A program made the translations under genes and the position numbers. The notes below the pieces were generated by a model. That model had not been told where the DNA came from, ran no database searches, and was given only the letters and a program-made list of their open reading frames with translations. Positions 11,421 through 22,197 of a DNA stretch of 64,000 nucleotides are shown here, in pieces. Where the stretch lies: positions 469,136,792 through 469,200,791 of the forward strand of contig CM042697.1 in assembly GCA_023614405.1 (NCBI GenBank). Direction: 5' to 3'. The DNA is from Avena insularis. Lineage: Eukaryota; Streptophyta; Magnoliopsida; Poales; Poaceae. Position 1 is the first letter of the stretch. Every line of letters begins with the position of its first letter.

Positions 11421-11714
11421 TCAGTACTTGGCGGAGACCGCGCCGGCGGTGGAGAGCGCCTGCTTGAACTGGCGGACGGCGCAGGGGACGCGGAGAATAC
11501 CCTCCTGCTTGTACCCGAACTCCTGCGCGGCCATGTCGAGCAGCGCCGCCATCGACGGGTGCCGCAGCGCCTCCACCCGCACCACGAACCGCTCGGCGGC
11601 CTCGTCGCCGTCGCCGTCGCCCAACACCAGCACCGGCACGCACCCGCGCGGCACGCCGCTGCTGCCGTCACTCACCCGGTCCGAGAAGCTCAGCCGCCGA
11701 ATCAGCTCCCTCAT
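11421..11714 (-). CDS. SAUR family auxin-responsive protein (97 aa), copy 1
   Basis: Small auxin-up RNA protein. Known SAURs are short-lived proteins that promote cell expansion, several of them by inhibiting PP2C-D phosphatases and so keeping the plasma-membrane proton ATPase active. The 97-residue intronless frame shows the family core: an N-terminal basic segment (MRELIRRLSF), GCVPVLVLGD at about residues 24-33, ERFVVRVEALRHPSM, LLDMAAQEFGYKQEG and RVPCAV near the end. GC content is far above the flanks, typical of grass SAUR genes. The ATG at 11712-11714 is the first in frame, and a TATA box lies about 125 bases upstream at 11838-11846. It differs from the 21.2-kb paralogue by a few small indels (an extra Ser, two extra residues in the Gly-Asp loop, no Asn before the final Tyr). 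Family assignment is confident; the individual member is not identified. Confidence 0.95.
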   Translation of the reverse strand: MRELIRRLSFSDRVSDGSSGVPRGCVPVLVLGDGDGDEAAERFVVRVEALRHPSMAALLDMAAQEFGYKQEGILRVPCAVRQFKQALSTAGAVSAKY

Positions 11715-11837
11715 CGTCGGTTGTTACTGATTTGATTACAGTAGGATCGTCGGAGTATATAACCAGCTAGAGATGTGCACACGTGCATGTGTGTTTGTGT
11801 TGCTTTGCTTCGCCTCCTTGGGACGGCCGGCGCTCTC

Positions 11838-11846
11838 CTTTTTATA
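11838..11846 (-). promoter_or_regulatory. TATA box of SAUR copy 1
   Basis: On the minus strand the sequence is TATAAAAAG, about 125 bases upstream of the ATG. The paralogue has TATAAATGG at the equivalent place, both preceded by the conserved CGCTGGCT. Confidence 0.75.
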
Positions 11847-11866
11847 AGCCAGCGACGGAATGCTTG

Positions 11867-12571
11867 ATTGGATCATGAGGTAGAGACAGAAAGAGAGATT
11901 GAAGGTTTACTGTTATGTGGTGACGCTGCAGTCGTGGTTGGGGTCAACATCCAATACGTGGGTTCAAATATGTAGGCTATCATCAGCATCTTTGAAAGCT
12001 AAGACCGTGGAATTCGGAAAGCTACCGGTACCACTACTCATTTTTTACCCAGCTAATGATATTCGGCTGGCGAGTGTGTTATATAGTTTAAAAAGTTGAA
12101 ACGGCCGTTAGAATTGATTAATTAACTATTACTACATGGCATTCTTTTCATACTAGCAACATTTTAGAAGAAGAATTTATCCTTGCTCGCGCTGTACTGT
12201 ATTAGACATGTACATGATTAAAATAACAGACACGCACATACGAAATTTTTCTACAAACAAATCTAGACTGCTTTAAAATATCTAAATGTATGAGGTGTCT
12301 TTCTAGAAATAAGGAACTGGCTTGGTGATCTATGACCCGCAACAATGACTGTTAGTGGGGCAACACCAGAGAAGAAGTTCATGGTCTTACATTGTAGGGT
12401 GAAAATCAAAGGCCTGACCTCATTTGGTTGTGCTTAGCAATGAGCTTGTTGAATGCATTGTTTTGTGATCGAGGACCTTTTTCAGGATGAAAATCTATGA
12501 TCTTTTATCGGACAACAACGGCACATGTGTACTGTTTTTTTCTTGAAGATATCAATATTAAAGAGGTTGGA
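11867..12571. repeat. tandem duplication upstream of SAUR 1, unit 1
   Basis: The segment starting ATTGGATCATGAGGTAGAG is repeated nearly word for word at 12602-13296. Few substitutions separate the units, plus a 12-base insertion after GGTAGAG in this one, so the duplication is recent. A shorter, more diverged homologue follows SAUR 2 at 21650-21890. No gene in it. Confidence 0.95.
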
Positions 12572-12601
12572 TTTTTTCTTGAAGATATCAGTATTAAAGA
12601 G

Positions 12602-13296
12602 ATTGGATCATGAGGTAGAGATTGAAGGTTTACTGTTATGTGGTGACGCTGCAGTCGTGGTTGGGGTCAACATCCAGTACGTGGGTTCAAATATGTAGGC
12701 GCTGTCATCAGCATCTTTGAAAGCTAAGACCGTGGAATTCGGAAAGCTACCGGTACCACTACTCATTTTTTACCCAGCTAATGATATTCGGCTGGCGAGT
12801 GTGTTATATAGTTTAAAAAGTTGAAACGGCCGTTAGAATTGATTAATTAATTATTACTACATGGCATTCTTTTCATACTAGCAACATTTTAGAAGAAGAA
12901 TTTATCCTTGCTCGCGCTGTACTGTATTAGACATGTACATGATTAAAATAACAGACACGCACATACGGAATTTTTCTACAAACAAATCTAGACTGCTTTA
13001 AAATATCTAAACGTATGAGGTGTCTTTCTAGAAATAAGGAACTGGCTTGGTGATCTATGACCCGCAACAATGACTGTTAGTGGGGCAACACCAGAGAAGA
13101 AGTTCATGGTCTTACATTGTAGGGTGAAAATCAAAGGTCTGACCTCATTTGGTTGTGCTTAGCAATGGGCTTGTTGAATGCATTGTTTTGTGATCGAGGA
13201 CCTTTTTCAGGGTGAAAATCTATGATCTTTTATCGGACAACAACGGCACATGTGTACTGTTTTTTTCTTGAAGATATCAGTATTAAAGAGGTTGGA
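12602..13296. repeat. tandem duplication upstream of SAUR 1, unit 2
   Basis: Second unit of the ~0.7-kb tandem duplication. The two units are separated by a 30-base repeat of the unit end (TTTTTCTTGAAGATATCAGTATTAAAGAG), which marks the crossover or slippage point. Confidence 0.95.
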
Positions 13297-13904
13297 TTTC
13301 TAGTGTTGTTTTGATGGTGTTATTATTGCTCCTACAAGTAATAGATCGTTGTAGCGGGACTTTTCTTTTCTTGCAATTCTTCTTCTTTTTTGAGACGTGG
13401 ACATCCGTAAGTCCGTTAGGGCAATGCATTGTTACAGAAGCTGGATATAAATACAATATTAATATATGTTCTTTGTAAAAAAAGGTGTGCTTTGTAGGAT
13501 AGGCCGATACCTTTTCATGTATTCCGGACCGAAGAGGTAATCGACCAACCTTGGTCGTCCTTGTGTATTCGGTTTTGTAAGTTTGGAAAAGAGAGGGGAC
13601 ACCAAAAGTCAAAAAATATTACATTAGTAAACGGATGGATTACATATTTTGGAAAGAAAGGCAAGAGATTTGCATTGATTCACGCGCATGCGAGCTTCAG
13701 AAATCGTACCCATGGACATGAATTATATGTACACGAGTGGTCCAGCCATATGCTTTGACTACTATCAAGAAGAGTCTCGCTCAGACGTTGACAATACAAG
13801 TTTGAAATATCACATGCGTCGTGGACTTTCTCTGTTTGAAATTGAAATCGTACGCGGCGAGCTACCAAATAGAGCCTACAACATGATATGGCACATGCAT
13901 GCAT
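13297..13904. other. intergenic stretch, partly shared with 25150-25430
   Basis: No gene. From about 13680 the text (GCGCATGCGAGCTT, GGACATGAATTATATGTAC, CTTTCTCTGTTTGAAATTGAAATC) matches 25205-25400, so it belongs to the duplicated SAUR-flank module. Confidence 0.6.
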
Positions 13905-14060
13905 GGATGTTTTGGTTCCAGCTTTTGGTCTGAGGTGGACTTTGGGGTTTCTTTTGAAAAATGCTTGCAAACTGGTATTCTCTGGCGGGCTTGCCTTGGA
14001 GCTAGCGATCAAGGACCACCAGTGATCGATCTATAAACCAACGAAACTGCTAACTTTTGC
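13905..14060. repeat. SAUR-locus duplication module, copy 2
   Basis: Second copy of the block with TGAGGTGGACTTTGGGG, CAAACTGGTATTC, GGCGGGCTTGC and CCAACGAAACTGC, compared with 3150-3345 and 25430-25620. Confidence 0.8.
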
Positions 14061-14292
14061 AAGGATATATTGGACATTTGAAACAGATCGATCGATGAGC
14101 TAAATCGAACAGAAGTTCTTCGACAAGGTAGCCGCGGATGTACATGAAGACCCATCACATACGCACTTGAGCGAGGTTTAATCACGTGCATCTTAAATTT
14201 ACAAAAATCCAAATAAACCACAAGATGTCAGTGTGTAGTTCGTAATGGCTCTGAAGAGAAAAGAAAATAAGCGCCTACTCTTACTAAAATTC

Positions 14293-14658
14293 AAGGTGTA
14301 CTTGTGTTCTCCCTCAAATTTAAGTTTGTATTAGATAGTTTTTTTACCGTCGAAACCCACATCTAGGCTATAAATAGCTTCATATAGGTGTACTTGGTCG
14401 AGCTAAGTATATTCCACGTTCTTAGCGGCTGATCCCACATTCCGTTATCACGACTTACGTCTTTGCATGCCATGTTTTGAAATTTTCTTGCAGCTGCTAT
14501 ATACCTCCCAATTTCCGCCGTGAGTATACGTGTACGGTGAGTATACATCTAACAGGACCATACGGGTTTTGGGTGGGTTCGTATGGTCTTTGAAACGAAC
14601 CGGTGTCGAATTTTTGTTGTCGAAGTTTAGAAAGTAGGGGCGCACCGAAGCAAACGTG
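14293..14658. mobile_element. second copy of the GCTTCGGT-end MITE, inverted
   Basis: The whole stretch aligns in reverse orientation with 10844-11224: ends AAGGTGTACTT and ACCGAAGCAAACGTG, internal TCGAAACCCACATC, GAGCTAAGTATATTCC, GTGAGTATACATCTAACAGGACC and TGGGTTCGTATGGTC. It is more diverged at the left end and no clear target duplication is left, so it is the older insertion or its ends are damaged. Confidence 0.8.
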
Positions 14659-14659
14659 C

Positions 14660-16490
14660 CAAAGTTCAGGAAAACACGTACTTAGACACGGCCAGCGTAC
14701 ATACAGCTACCATTACGACCGGATATTCTAGTTATTTACTCTCTTTTAATCCCTATATGGCGATTCAACATTGGTGCACGGCCTTTGGAAACCATTTCTT
14801 CCTAGAGGGCCTTGTGGTCTTCTTCCCTGGGTCGGAGGTACAAATCATTACATATTTTTGTCACATAAACAACATATTAATAGAGAAATGCAAAGTACGG
14901 CGTGGATTATTCCACCTGATTAAAAAACAATGTATATAAGATACTTGTCCAATATTTTCAACACAACAAGTTCTCTGTTTCATAGTATGAAATATTTTGC
15001 CAAACTAAACTGATTTGCCAAGTCATGTAATACAGAAAGTATTACTTGACAATTGCAACCTAAGAAAGAAACGGACCATTAGGAGAACAAATCAACACCG
15101 AACCGGTAACATGGAGAGGAGAAAAGGAAGATCATTCATAGGAGGATAAGGTTTCCGCCCCCTCCGGCGGCGCCGCTGCTGGTCCGCCTCGCGTCTGATA
15201 GCCTTACAGGCCTTGGAGGCGTCACGAACCTTAACCTCTCGCCGATGGGAGAATTTTCTTTCTTCTTTTAGGTTTTTCTGTGTCTTCCTCAAAATGATGG
15301 GGTGACGGTGAAATTCTCCATGACCGAAGATGCGTCTCCATTATCGCCCCTCCATCATTAGAGCCGGGAAAAACTGGTCATAATAGAGCTTGTTGTAGTA
15401 GACAGAAAGGAAGTCGCCATGCTAAGACCAAAAGGATCAATGCACCATAGCATCAATCATTTTAGATAACAAATATAGATCAAAAGGGATTTACATGAAG
15501 CCACACAAATGAACACGAAATTTGACTGGTCCCTAGAAGATCCACCAGACACATGACTCTGCATGCCCTTGACGGGCGACAGACACACCACCAGAGTGAA
15601 GATACAACGGGGAGGACCTTATTCTCACTTTAGGATGTTGTTGTCGCCTCACCATCCCGGATAACACTCTAAAAAACTCCTCAAAATAGGGTTTCGCCCA
15701 GCTTTATAAATAAGGCAACCATCCATACAACGTTCATAAGAGACGAAAAGAAAATAGAGTTTGCTAGGGCCATATCACATATCAGCCCAACAAGAGAGAG
15801 CAACAACACAAAACAATAGCAGCGCTAGGTGAACATCATAGAACGACGGAGCTCAACCGTTGGACTAGAGAGGGAGGGAGAGATGTGTCGCGCCTCCTCT
15901 AGTATGTGTTGAAGCATATCGTCCAATTTCTCCATGTCCCGCTGTCTAGAGAGAGGGTACCACTGCTGCAAAAAAAACAAGAAATTTGAAGAAAACAAAG
16001 AATGGCAACCCTTTCACTCACAAGCTGTCGTGGTCCGCCACGGCTCGAGGGCCAGAAAAGCCATCAGAGGTGGAGTGGACCGGTGGAGTTGCTGGCTAGG
16101 GTGGTCGAATCTTGGATGGGTTTTTCTGGTGGCCTCTCTGATGTAATCTTACTTGCCAGTGTCATCTTTCTAAACAATTTGTAGTATTGTTGATGATTAT
16201 TCATAAATCGGTGGATTTTTTGTAAGGGAGAACTGTAAAGAATTTATGCACTAGTCAATTATCATGATCTGATAGAAAGAGGCTAGACAGTATATTTATA
16301 TTCAACACTCCTCCTTACATTTAGGCTATTTTAGTCCTTAGTGTGGAATAGTAATAGATCGTAAAATCATTTTTTTTCTTTTTTTTTCTATCTATAAGCA
16401 GGATTTTGAACTCAATATCTCTGGGCCCCTGATACAAGCTGGTCCACTTGAATTATAGTTTACCGAAAGCAAGTTTGCTGGCTACATTGG
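14660..16490. other. 1.8-kb stretch without a supported gene
   Basis: Contains a GC-rich patch at 15150-15240 and CTTTATAAATAAGGCAACC at about 15703. Words at 15160-15280 (minus) and 15990-16075 (plus) look distantly related in inverted orientation, which could mean the long terminal repeats of a Mutator-like element. I cannot fix its borders. Short ORFs here show no domain. Confidence 0.35.
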
Positions 16491-17206
16491 GGTTTGAGTC
16501 ACCCTGCAATGCTCGACGAGTCGATCGACGACTTTACCTGGAGAGTGCGGCCGGGTCGGTCACGATCGTAGTATTTCCGTGGACCGCACCACGTTGCAAA
16601 TAACTTTGCACCCAACGTACCGGCCGGGCAGGCGTACGTACGTAGGTATATCGTACATGTGACGTGTCCTTATTAGACCGTAGAATTCTTCATGTGGATA
16701 CATCAAGAGTTGTCCTCGGTCGGTCGTACGATGGCGTCCTATTCGTACGTTGGTCGACCTGTCGAAATTGCCGACGAGCTTCCGACGAGAAAACTCAAAA
16801 CTGTTTATTTGGGACATGGTACGTAGTACGACCGTTTCCTTGTCCTGTTGAGATTCTCTTTTGGCAGGTTTTACTGGTCACGCTACTACTTACGTCGACG
16901 CACGTGCTTAATTGTGTGTCCGTTGCTCATTGCACGCGTGAGATGAGACAATTTAAGTGTGGCTGGCCGTGCGTCGATCGACTTACGCTCCAGACCGCAT
17001 TCCTATCGACTGTTTTCGATCCTGTGAGTAACTTGCACTGCACGTGTTTTTCCAGAGGGAATTTTTTTGCTCTTAGAGGACATGGTTGCGCACGTTGTAT
17101 ATGGAGAATTACTCTGCATTTTCATGTACGTACTGGTTTTGTATAATTTTTCATCACACAGATGGACTTTTTTTTGTAACTTTTTGTAGTCTATTGTTTC
17201 CGATCT
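16490..17206. repeat. segmental duplicate of 4200-4798 and 7020-7230 (copy B)
   Basis: Colinear with copy A but without the Harbinger element and the 6823-6928 Stowaway, so it preserves the pre-insertion state. No gene; the 160-codon open frame at 16664-17146 has no domain and is not conserved in copy A. Confidence 0.75.
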
Positions 17207-18194
17207 TATGGCCCGTCTCCATGATTTGGGGACCCCGGTGCGGCTTATAAAATAGAGCCTTAGCTTTTTCAAACTCAATAACTAGTAAGACGAAATTATA
17301 CACGTACTTAAGTATAACTTTAGAATGTGCTACTCTGTACAATGTTTAGAAATATAACAATTATTCATTCTAAAAGAGTAAATATATAGCACTAAAGTAA
17401 ATACAAACCTCATATTCTACCGAAAACCATCATCCGTCTGGTATTTCTTGAAATAAAATCTTCAAACGTATTTGTATACAGAGAGAGAGAGAGAGGAAGC
17501 GGTATTAGAGGTCAAAGCAGGTAACCTACTAGCAGGCCCCGTCGATGTTGATTTGCTGCAGTGCTCAATTTAATGTAGGGGGGATTCTGAAGGATATAGT
17601 AAATTCTTGTGAACTCCTTTCAATTGAATAAAAAATGTTAAACTGGGAGGTTATGACCATGTTAATCCCCTTCTGGTTTCTTACCGGTCGCAAGCCCCTC
17701 CATCAATCTCTCTGGATGATCTATTGATCCGGACTAGAAGAGGAAAAGGATTAGAGGCAAAGGCAGCAAGGCGTCGGAGCCTGGATGAGGAAGGGCCAGC
17801 ACGGGTGTGCTTGCCGCTGGAGGAAGGGCTTTGCCTCCTTGGCGTCGATCTCGATTCCCGACCGCCAAACTGGAGACAGATGAGGGCGTGAGGCAATGAC
17901 CAATCCTCGATTCCCGATTGACATTGGGCCACACGCACCCACGATCGAGTCGATCGGTCACGGGAGTCACCGAGTTGATCGATCCCGAGGACCCCGAACC
18001 CGCACGTACATTGAACCGAGCTAGCTGGGCTGGGCTGGGCCGCAATACCACATGCACGAGCTGATCAAAATTCAGAAATCGGAAAAAGAGGAACTACACG
18101 TATATGTATACACGGAGACGGGAAATCGGGGGCCTTAGCAAAACGGGGCCCTGTTCGATCGATCACCTCGAACACGCCCATCGGCGGGGGTTAC
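17207..18194. other. ~990-bp insertion specific to copy B
   Basis: Copy A passes directly from the TAGTCTGTTGTTTTCC block to the CACTTGGCTG block, whereas copy B has this extra sequence. It includes a (GA)8 run at 17480-17495 and a GC-rich segment at 17680-18060 with open frames lacking any recognised domain. No inverted ends or target duplication were found, so the origin is open. Confidence 0.5.
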
Positions 18195-18758
18195 TTAGAA
18201 CTTGGCTGAAAACAAACTCCGTTCACTCATCAATTTGCTGGAAATAAAACTCTGTTCACACTGTCATCTTTGACATGCATAAGAATGCACGCATATCGCT
18301 GTTAGCAACTCAAGGACCAAATGTTTTCCCCTAAAAACCATAAGAATGGTCAAACACGACTAGACTTCATCTGATCATGGTTTTTTTGAGATTGAAAAAA
18401 TAATGAGACTGGTTATGGCCTATTTGTGAAACATGGATAAACTGGTTGCATATATAAAAAAAGGTTATCTGATGTAAGAAAAAAAAGGTTATCTCAAGTG
18501 GCTAATTTCTACCATATATTGCTATATCTTAAATATTATTTTCACTTTTGATGTATTTCTTGTGCAACATTATAGTATAATGAACACTATAGTCCAACCT
18601 AATTTACCAGAGAGAGGACCTAAAGACTGAATTAACAACATTTTATATGAAAAAATATTAATGTTCCTAGCTGTCACAAGTTTTAAGTCGGTTGAACCTT
18701 AATTTGTCATGGACGATAGATGCTCAATGCTTGACTCAAATTTGTAAACCTCATAAGC
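18195..18758. repeat. segmental duplicate of 7250-7755 (copy B)
   Basis: AACTTGGCTGAAAACAAACTCCG onward follows copy A block by block to TTTGTAAACCTCATAAGC. No gene. Confidence 0.75.
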
Positions 18759-18951
18759 CACCGGCGGAGCTTGGGCCAACCGGTTGGGAGGCAAATGGGC
18801 CAAGGAGACACTTTGGACCACTATTGGGGGGCAAATGGGCCAAATATACGCTATTTTAGCAAAAATTTGTCAAATATGAAGGGATATTAGGAAAAAATTC
18901 TTGTGCTGGGGGGCGGTGCCCCCCCCTGAACTGTGCATAGCTCCGCAAGTG
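18759..18951. mobile_element. hAT-type MITE, 193 bp, TSD TCATAAGC
   Basis: Ends CACCGGCGGAGCT and, inverted, CACTTGCGGAGCT. An exact 8-base duplication TCATAAGC flanks it (18751-18758 and 18952-18959), the length expected for hAT elements. Copy A lacks the insert (CCTCATAAGATAGG near 7750). Interior has G-rich GGGGGGC/GCCCCCCC runs and no coding capacity. Confidence 0.88.
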
Positions 18952-19329
18952 TCATAAGCTACCACTTAAGTGTCCATGGACCCAACCTTCAATATATTTG
19001 GCCATTATTTATGTGCAAAACATGGATGAAGTAATTACTTGCATGAAAATAGGATAATATAATTTATTATTGGATTTGGCAAGCAAGTAGATAATTCCCA
19101 CATCATATTCATATGTAAATTATTATTTCCACTTCTACAAACAATAAAAATGCATTGCTCCATACGAACCATGAACAGTTAAAAAAACTTAATGCCTACT
19201 TGTATTTAGAAAATTCTTGCATAATTGGAAAAGATCCTCCAAATTTCTAGGAAATTCTTGCTTTCTAGAGCTTCTCTTGTTTTTTATATAGGTTGACTAC
19301 ATTAAATTTATTTTTCTACATGCATGTAC

Positions 19330-20824
19330 AATACATGGATGAAGTAGTTACATGGTTAAAAAATAAAATAATTTTTATGCCTAGGTTTGTCTCTTAGGTA
19401 ACTAACTTCCACAATATATATATAAAATAATACTATTTTCAACTCAATTATAGTTTTATGGAATCATATAATAGTATAATGGATAACTTCTTGCATAATT
19501 GGTGCAGGGAACCTCGAATGTCACTTTACCGTATTTTGTACATAAAAATATCAGTGGATCTTTATATTGTGATAAACTTGTGATCTTCAACTAAACCTAT
19601 TAACTAGTGACACATGCATGATGAATGTTCGACTTGTGTACTCCTCATCATGTACCTGCCACTTAATTGTCCATAAGGCTAACATTTTACAACTTTGAAG
19701 ACAACTATGTCCAAAGGAATACGGTAGGGAAAGCCCCTACAATGAGTTTGTTTTTCGGAATAATAAGAACCCAAATCCGCGTCTGTGAAGACTTGAACCT
19801 GAGTGGCTTGAGTTGTACATCCACTTCCCTAACCAAGTGAACTATGCTCACTTCTTGAGGCTTTCGTTTGTTGTTGGGTAAGAATGTTATCGACTTTGAC
19901 AATAATACACTTTAAAATATTTCTATGATAGATAACATTTCACCATCAAAGTTTTGAATTGGAGACTATGATAAGTCAAAAAATACTTGATGCTCTTCTG
20001 TAATGTAAAATGCAAATCCACATGGATATGACCAACCAAAGTTCTGATAAATTTATATCAGAACTAACATTTAATTGTCACTTAATTGTCCATGCAACTA
20101 ACATTTTACAACTTTAAAGACCACTATGTCCAAACGATGGAGGAACTGATTGCATCAATGAAAGTAAGGTAACTAAGTTTTAGGATTTTGTTTGTTGGGT
20201 AAGTATGTTATCTCGACTTCCACAATAATACACTTAAAAATATTTCTACGATAGATAACATTTCCTCGTCAAAGTTATGAATTGGGGGCTATGATAAGTC
20301 AAAAAAAAATACTTGATGCTCTTCTGTAATGTAAAAGAAAAATCTACATGGATATGACCAGATAAATTTATATCCGATTCCTGCTTTCCGGCTCTACTCT
20401 TGAATTTGTGGATAAATGGAGTATATTTTCTTATTGAAAATATGTCAGAGTAAAATTAAATTTAGCTTTTAGCTTATGTACAATACATTCTTGCATTAGA
20501 GGAGAGGAACACATACCAATGGACTAAATATTTGACGTTTATATAAAACTGTTAATTCTAGCAAAAAAATATTTTCCTGTGTAGAGAAAAATAGTTACTG
20601 CAATTGATAAGCATAAACGCGCGCGCGCACACATCGAATTTGTTAGCCTCAATTTTATCTCCCATTTAGACGAAAGAAACATGTAACTTGAAGTGACTAC
20701 GAGAGGAGCTCATCTCGACCTCTGCATCATGAGAAGATATCGTGCTCTCTCGTCCATGTGAAACAAATCCACTAAGTTCATACAAGACCAATATTGTGTA
20801 TGAAATGTGCACTGCAGTATCTAT
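19330..20824. repeat. SAUR-linked unit, copy gamma
   Basis: Third homologue of the alpha and beta units (ATGGATGAAGTAGTTACATGG, GTAACTAACTTCCACAATATAT, GATAAGCATAAACGCGCGC, CCAATATTGTGTATGAAATGTGCACTG). Contains its own internal duplication: the block at 19930-20030 (GATAACATTTCACCATC, TACTTGATGCTCTTCTGTAATG) recurs at 20245-20350. No gene. Confidence 0.75.
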
Positions 20825-20952
20825 TACTCCCTCCGTCTAAAAATAGATATCTTAGATTTTTTAAATTTTGGATGAATCTATGTACTAAATAGTGTCTAGA
20901 TTCATTCAAATTTTGATAAATTTGAGACATCTATTTTGGAACGGAAGGAGTA
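20825..20952. mobile_element. Stowaway MITE, 128 bp
   Basis: TACTCCCTCCGTCTAAAAATAG at the left mirrors CTATTTTGGAACGGAAGGAGTA at the right, with TA at both tips. It sits inside copy gamma exactly where copies alpha and beta read through, so the insertion postdates the duplication. Confidence 0.95.
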
Positions 20953-21203
20953 TTTCATTTGATATTTGTGGCAGGAGGTCTAACGACTCTAACCTTAAAT
21001 TGCAAGGCGCAAGTACAGATGGCAACTGTCTCATGTCAATCATGCCTAGACCGGCCAAAGAAAACAACAGATAGAAACCAAAAGGAAAAGAGAGAAGAAA
21101 AAAGAGGCCTAGGATCGAGAGTCAACAGCACCAACAAATCACTCCTTGATTACCCCGTAGTAGTCGATCGGCCGCCTAATTGATCAGCTAGAGAATTAAT
21201 TAG

Positions 21204-21491
21204 TCAGTAGTTCTTGGCGGAGACGGCGCCGGCGGTGGAGAGCGCCCGCTTGAACTGGTGGACGGCGCAGGGGACGCGGAGAATACCCTCCTGCTTGTAC
21301 CCGAACTCCTGTGCGGCCATGTCGAGCAGCGCCGCCAGCGACGGGTGCCGCAGCGCCTCCACCCGCACCACGAACCGCTCGCCTTCCTCGTCGCCGTCGC
21401 CCAACACCAGCACCGGCACGCACCCGCGTGGCACGCCGCTGCCGTCGCTCACCCGGTCCGAGAAGCTCAGCCGCCGAATCAGCTTCCTCAT
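21204..21491 (-). CDS. SAUR family auxin-responsive protein (95 aa), copy 2
   Basis: Paralogue of the SAUR at 11421-11714 and the same kind of protein: a small auxin-inducible regulator of cell expansion. The intronless frame of 95 residues has MRKLIRRLSFSDRV at the start, GCVPVLVLGD at about 23-32, ERFVVRVEALRHPS, LLDMAAQEFGYKQEG and RVPCAVHQFKRAL. Relative to copy 1 it has E3K, one Ser fewer after DGS, a shortened acidic loop (GDGDEEGERF), Arg at 69 to His-type changes near VHQFKR, and KNY instead of KY at the end. No stop or frame break is present and the TATA box is kept, so it should be functional. Upstream text is shared with copy 1 to about 21890, beyond the promoter, so early expression was probably alike. 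Confidence 0.95.
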   Translation of the reverse strand: MRKLIRRLSFSDRVSDGSGVPRGCVPVLVLGDGDEEGERFVVRVEALRHPSLAALLDMAAQEFGYKQEGILRVPCAVHQFKRALSTAGAVSAKNY

Positions 21492-21621
21492 CCTCGTTTA
21501 ACTGACGATGAAGCTCGCTGACGCACGTACTGATTACGTAGCTAGGTTAGTTCCGATGTGCATATACGTGCATCATGCATGTGTGTTTGTGTTGCTTTGC
21601 TTGGGCTTGGCATGGGGCTCT

Positions 21622-21630
21622 CCATTTATA
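21622..21630 (-). promoter_or_regulatory. TATA box of SAUR copy 2
   Basis: TATAAATGG on the minus strand, about 131 bases above the ATG, in the conserved setting CGCTGGCTTATAAATGG. Confidence 0.75.
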
Positions 21631-21649
21631 AGCCAGCGACGACATGTTT

Positions 21650-21890
21650 GATTGGATCATGAGGTAGAGATTGGAGGTTTACTGTCATGTGGTGACGCTG
21701 CAGTCGTCGTGGTTTGGGGTCAACATCCAGTACGTGGGTTCAAATATGTAGGCTATCATCAGCATCTTTGAAACGTAAGACCGTGGAATTTAGAAAGCAA
21801 CGGGACTACTCAATTACCCAGCTAATGAGAGACTCGGCGGGTAGAGTGTGCTAGAATTTAAAAAGTTGAAACGGCCCGTTAGAATAGAAT
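21650..21890. repeat. upstream segment homologous to 11867-12110
   Basis: GATTGGATCATGAGGTAGAG, GTGACGCTGCAGTCG, GGGTTCAAATATGTAGGC and AAAAGTTGAAACGGCC occur in the same order as upstream of SAUR copy 1. Only this first part is kept here; it was doubled only at copy 1. Confidence 0.85.
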
Positions 21891-22082
21891 AATTAAGAGT
21901 GTGTCAAGCTTAATTAATTCTTAGTGAGATGATGTAATACAATATTAGTTGTAAGTCGGCTTGCAACTAGAAATATCGCAGTTACAACTCCTCTTGCTAC
22001 TAAAAAGTCTTAGTCGCAACCCTATTTGTAACTGAAAATCTCACTTACAGAACGCACCACTTACAACTCATATGATGCTGAC

Positions 22083-22197
22083 GATGCAAATCCGGTGGAA
22101 TGGGAGCCGACCGAGCTCTAACTTAATTCTCAGTGCTCGGGATGCAAATCTGGTGGAGTGTGAGCTGACTAAGCTCTAACTTAATTCTCCGTCGACT
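22083..22197. repeat. 58-bp repeats left of the CACTA
   Basis: GATGCAAATCCGGTGGA...GAGCTCTAACTTAATTCT starts at 22083 and 22141. The same unit occurs twice on the other side of the CACTA at 25064 and 25122, again 58 bases apart. The transposon therefore sits inside an older short repeat cluster. Confidence 0.85.

Noticed and set aside
11365..11730. Overlapping open frames on both strands at SAUR copy 1 (and at 21196-21521 for copy 2)
   Set aside because: They are shadows of the GC-rich SAUR frame; only the minus frame with the SAUR core is conserved as protein between the two copies.
15110..16140. Mutator-like element with long inverted ends
   Set aside because: The inverted similarity between 15160-15280 and 15990-16075 is too weak by eye and no 9-bp duplication was seen.
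16664..17146. 160-codon plus-strand frame
   Set aside because: No domain; the duplicate at 4.5-7.1 kb does not preserve it.
17681..18057. 107-codon minus frame in the copy B insertion
   Set aside because: Ser/Pro-rich low-complexity reading, no domain, absent from copy A.
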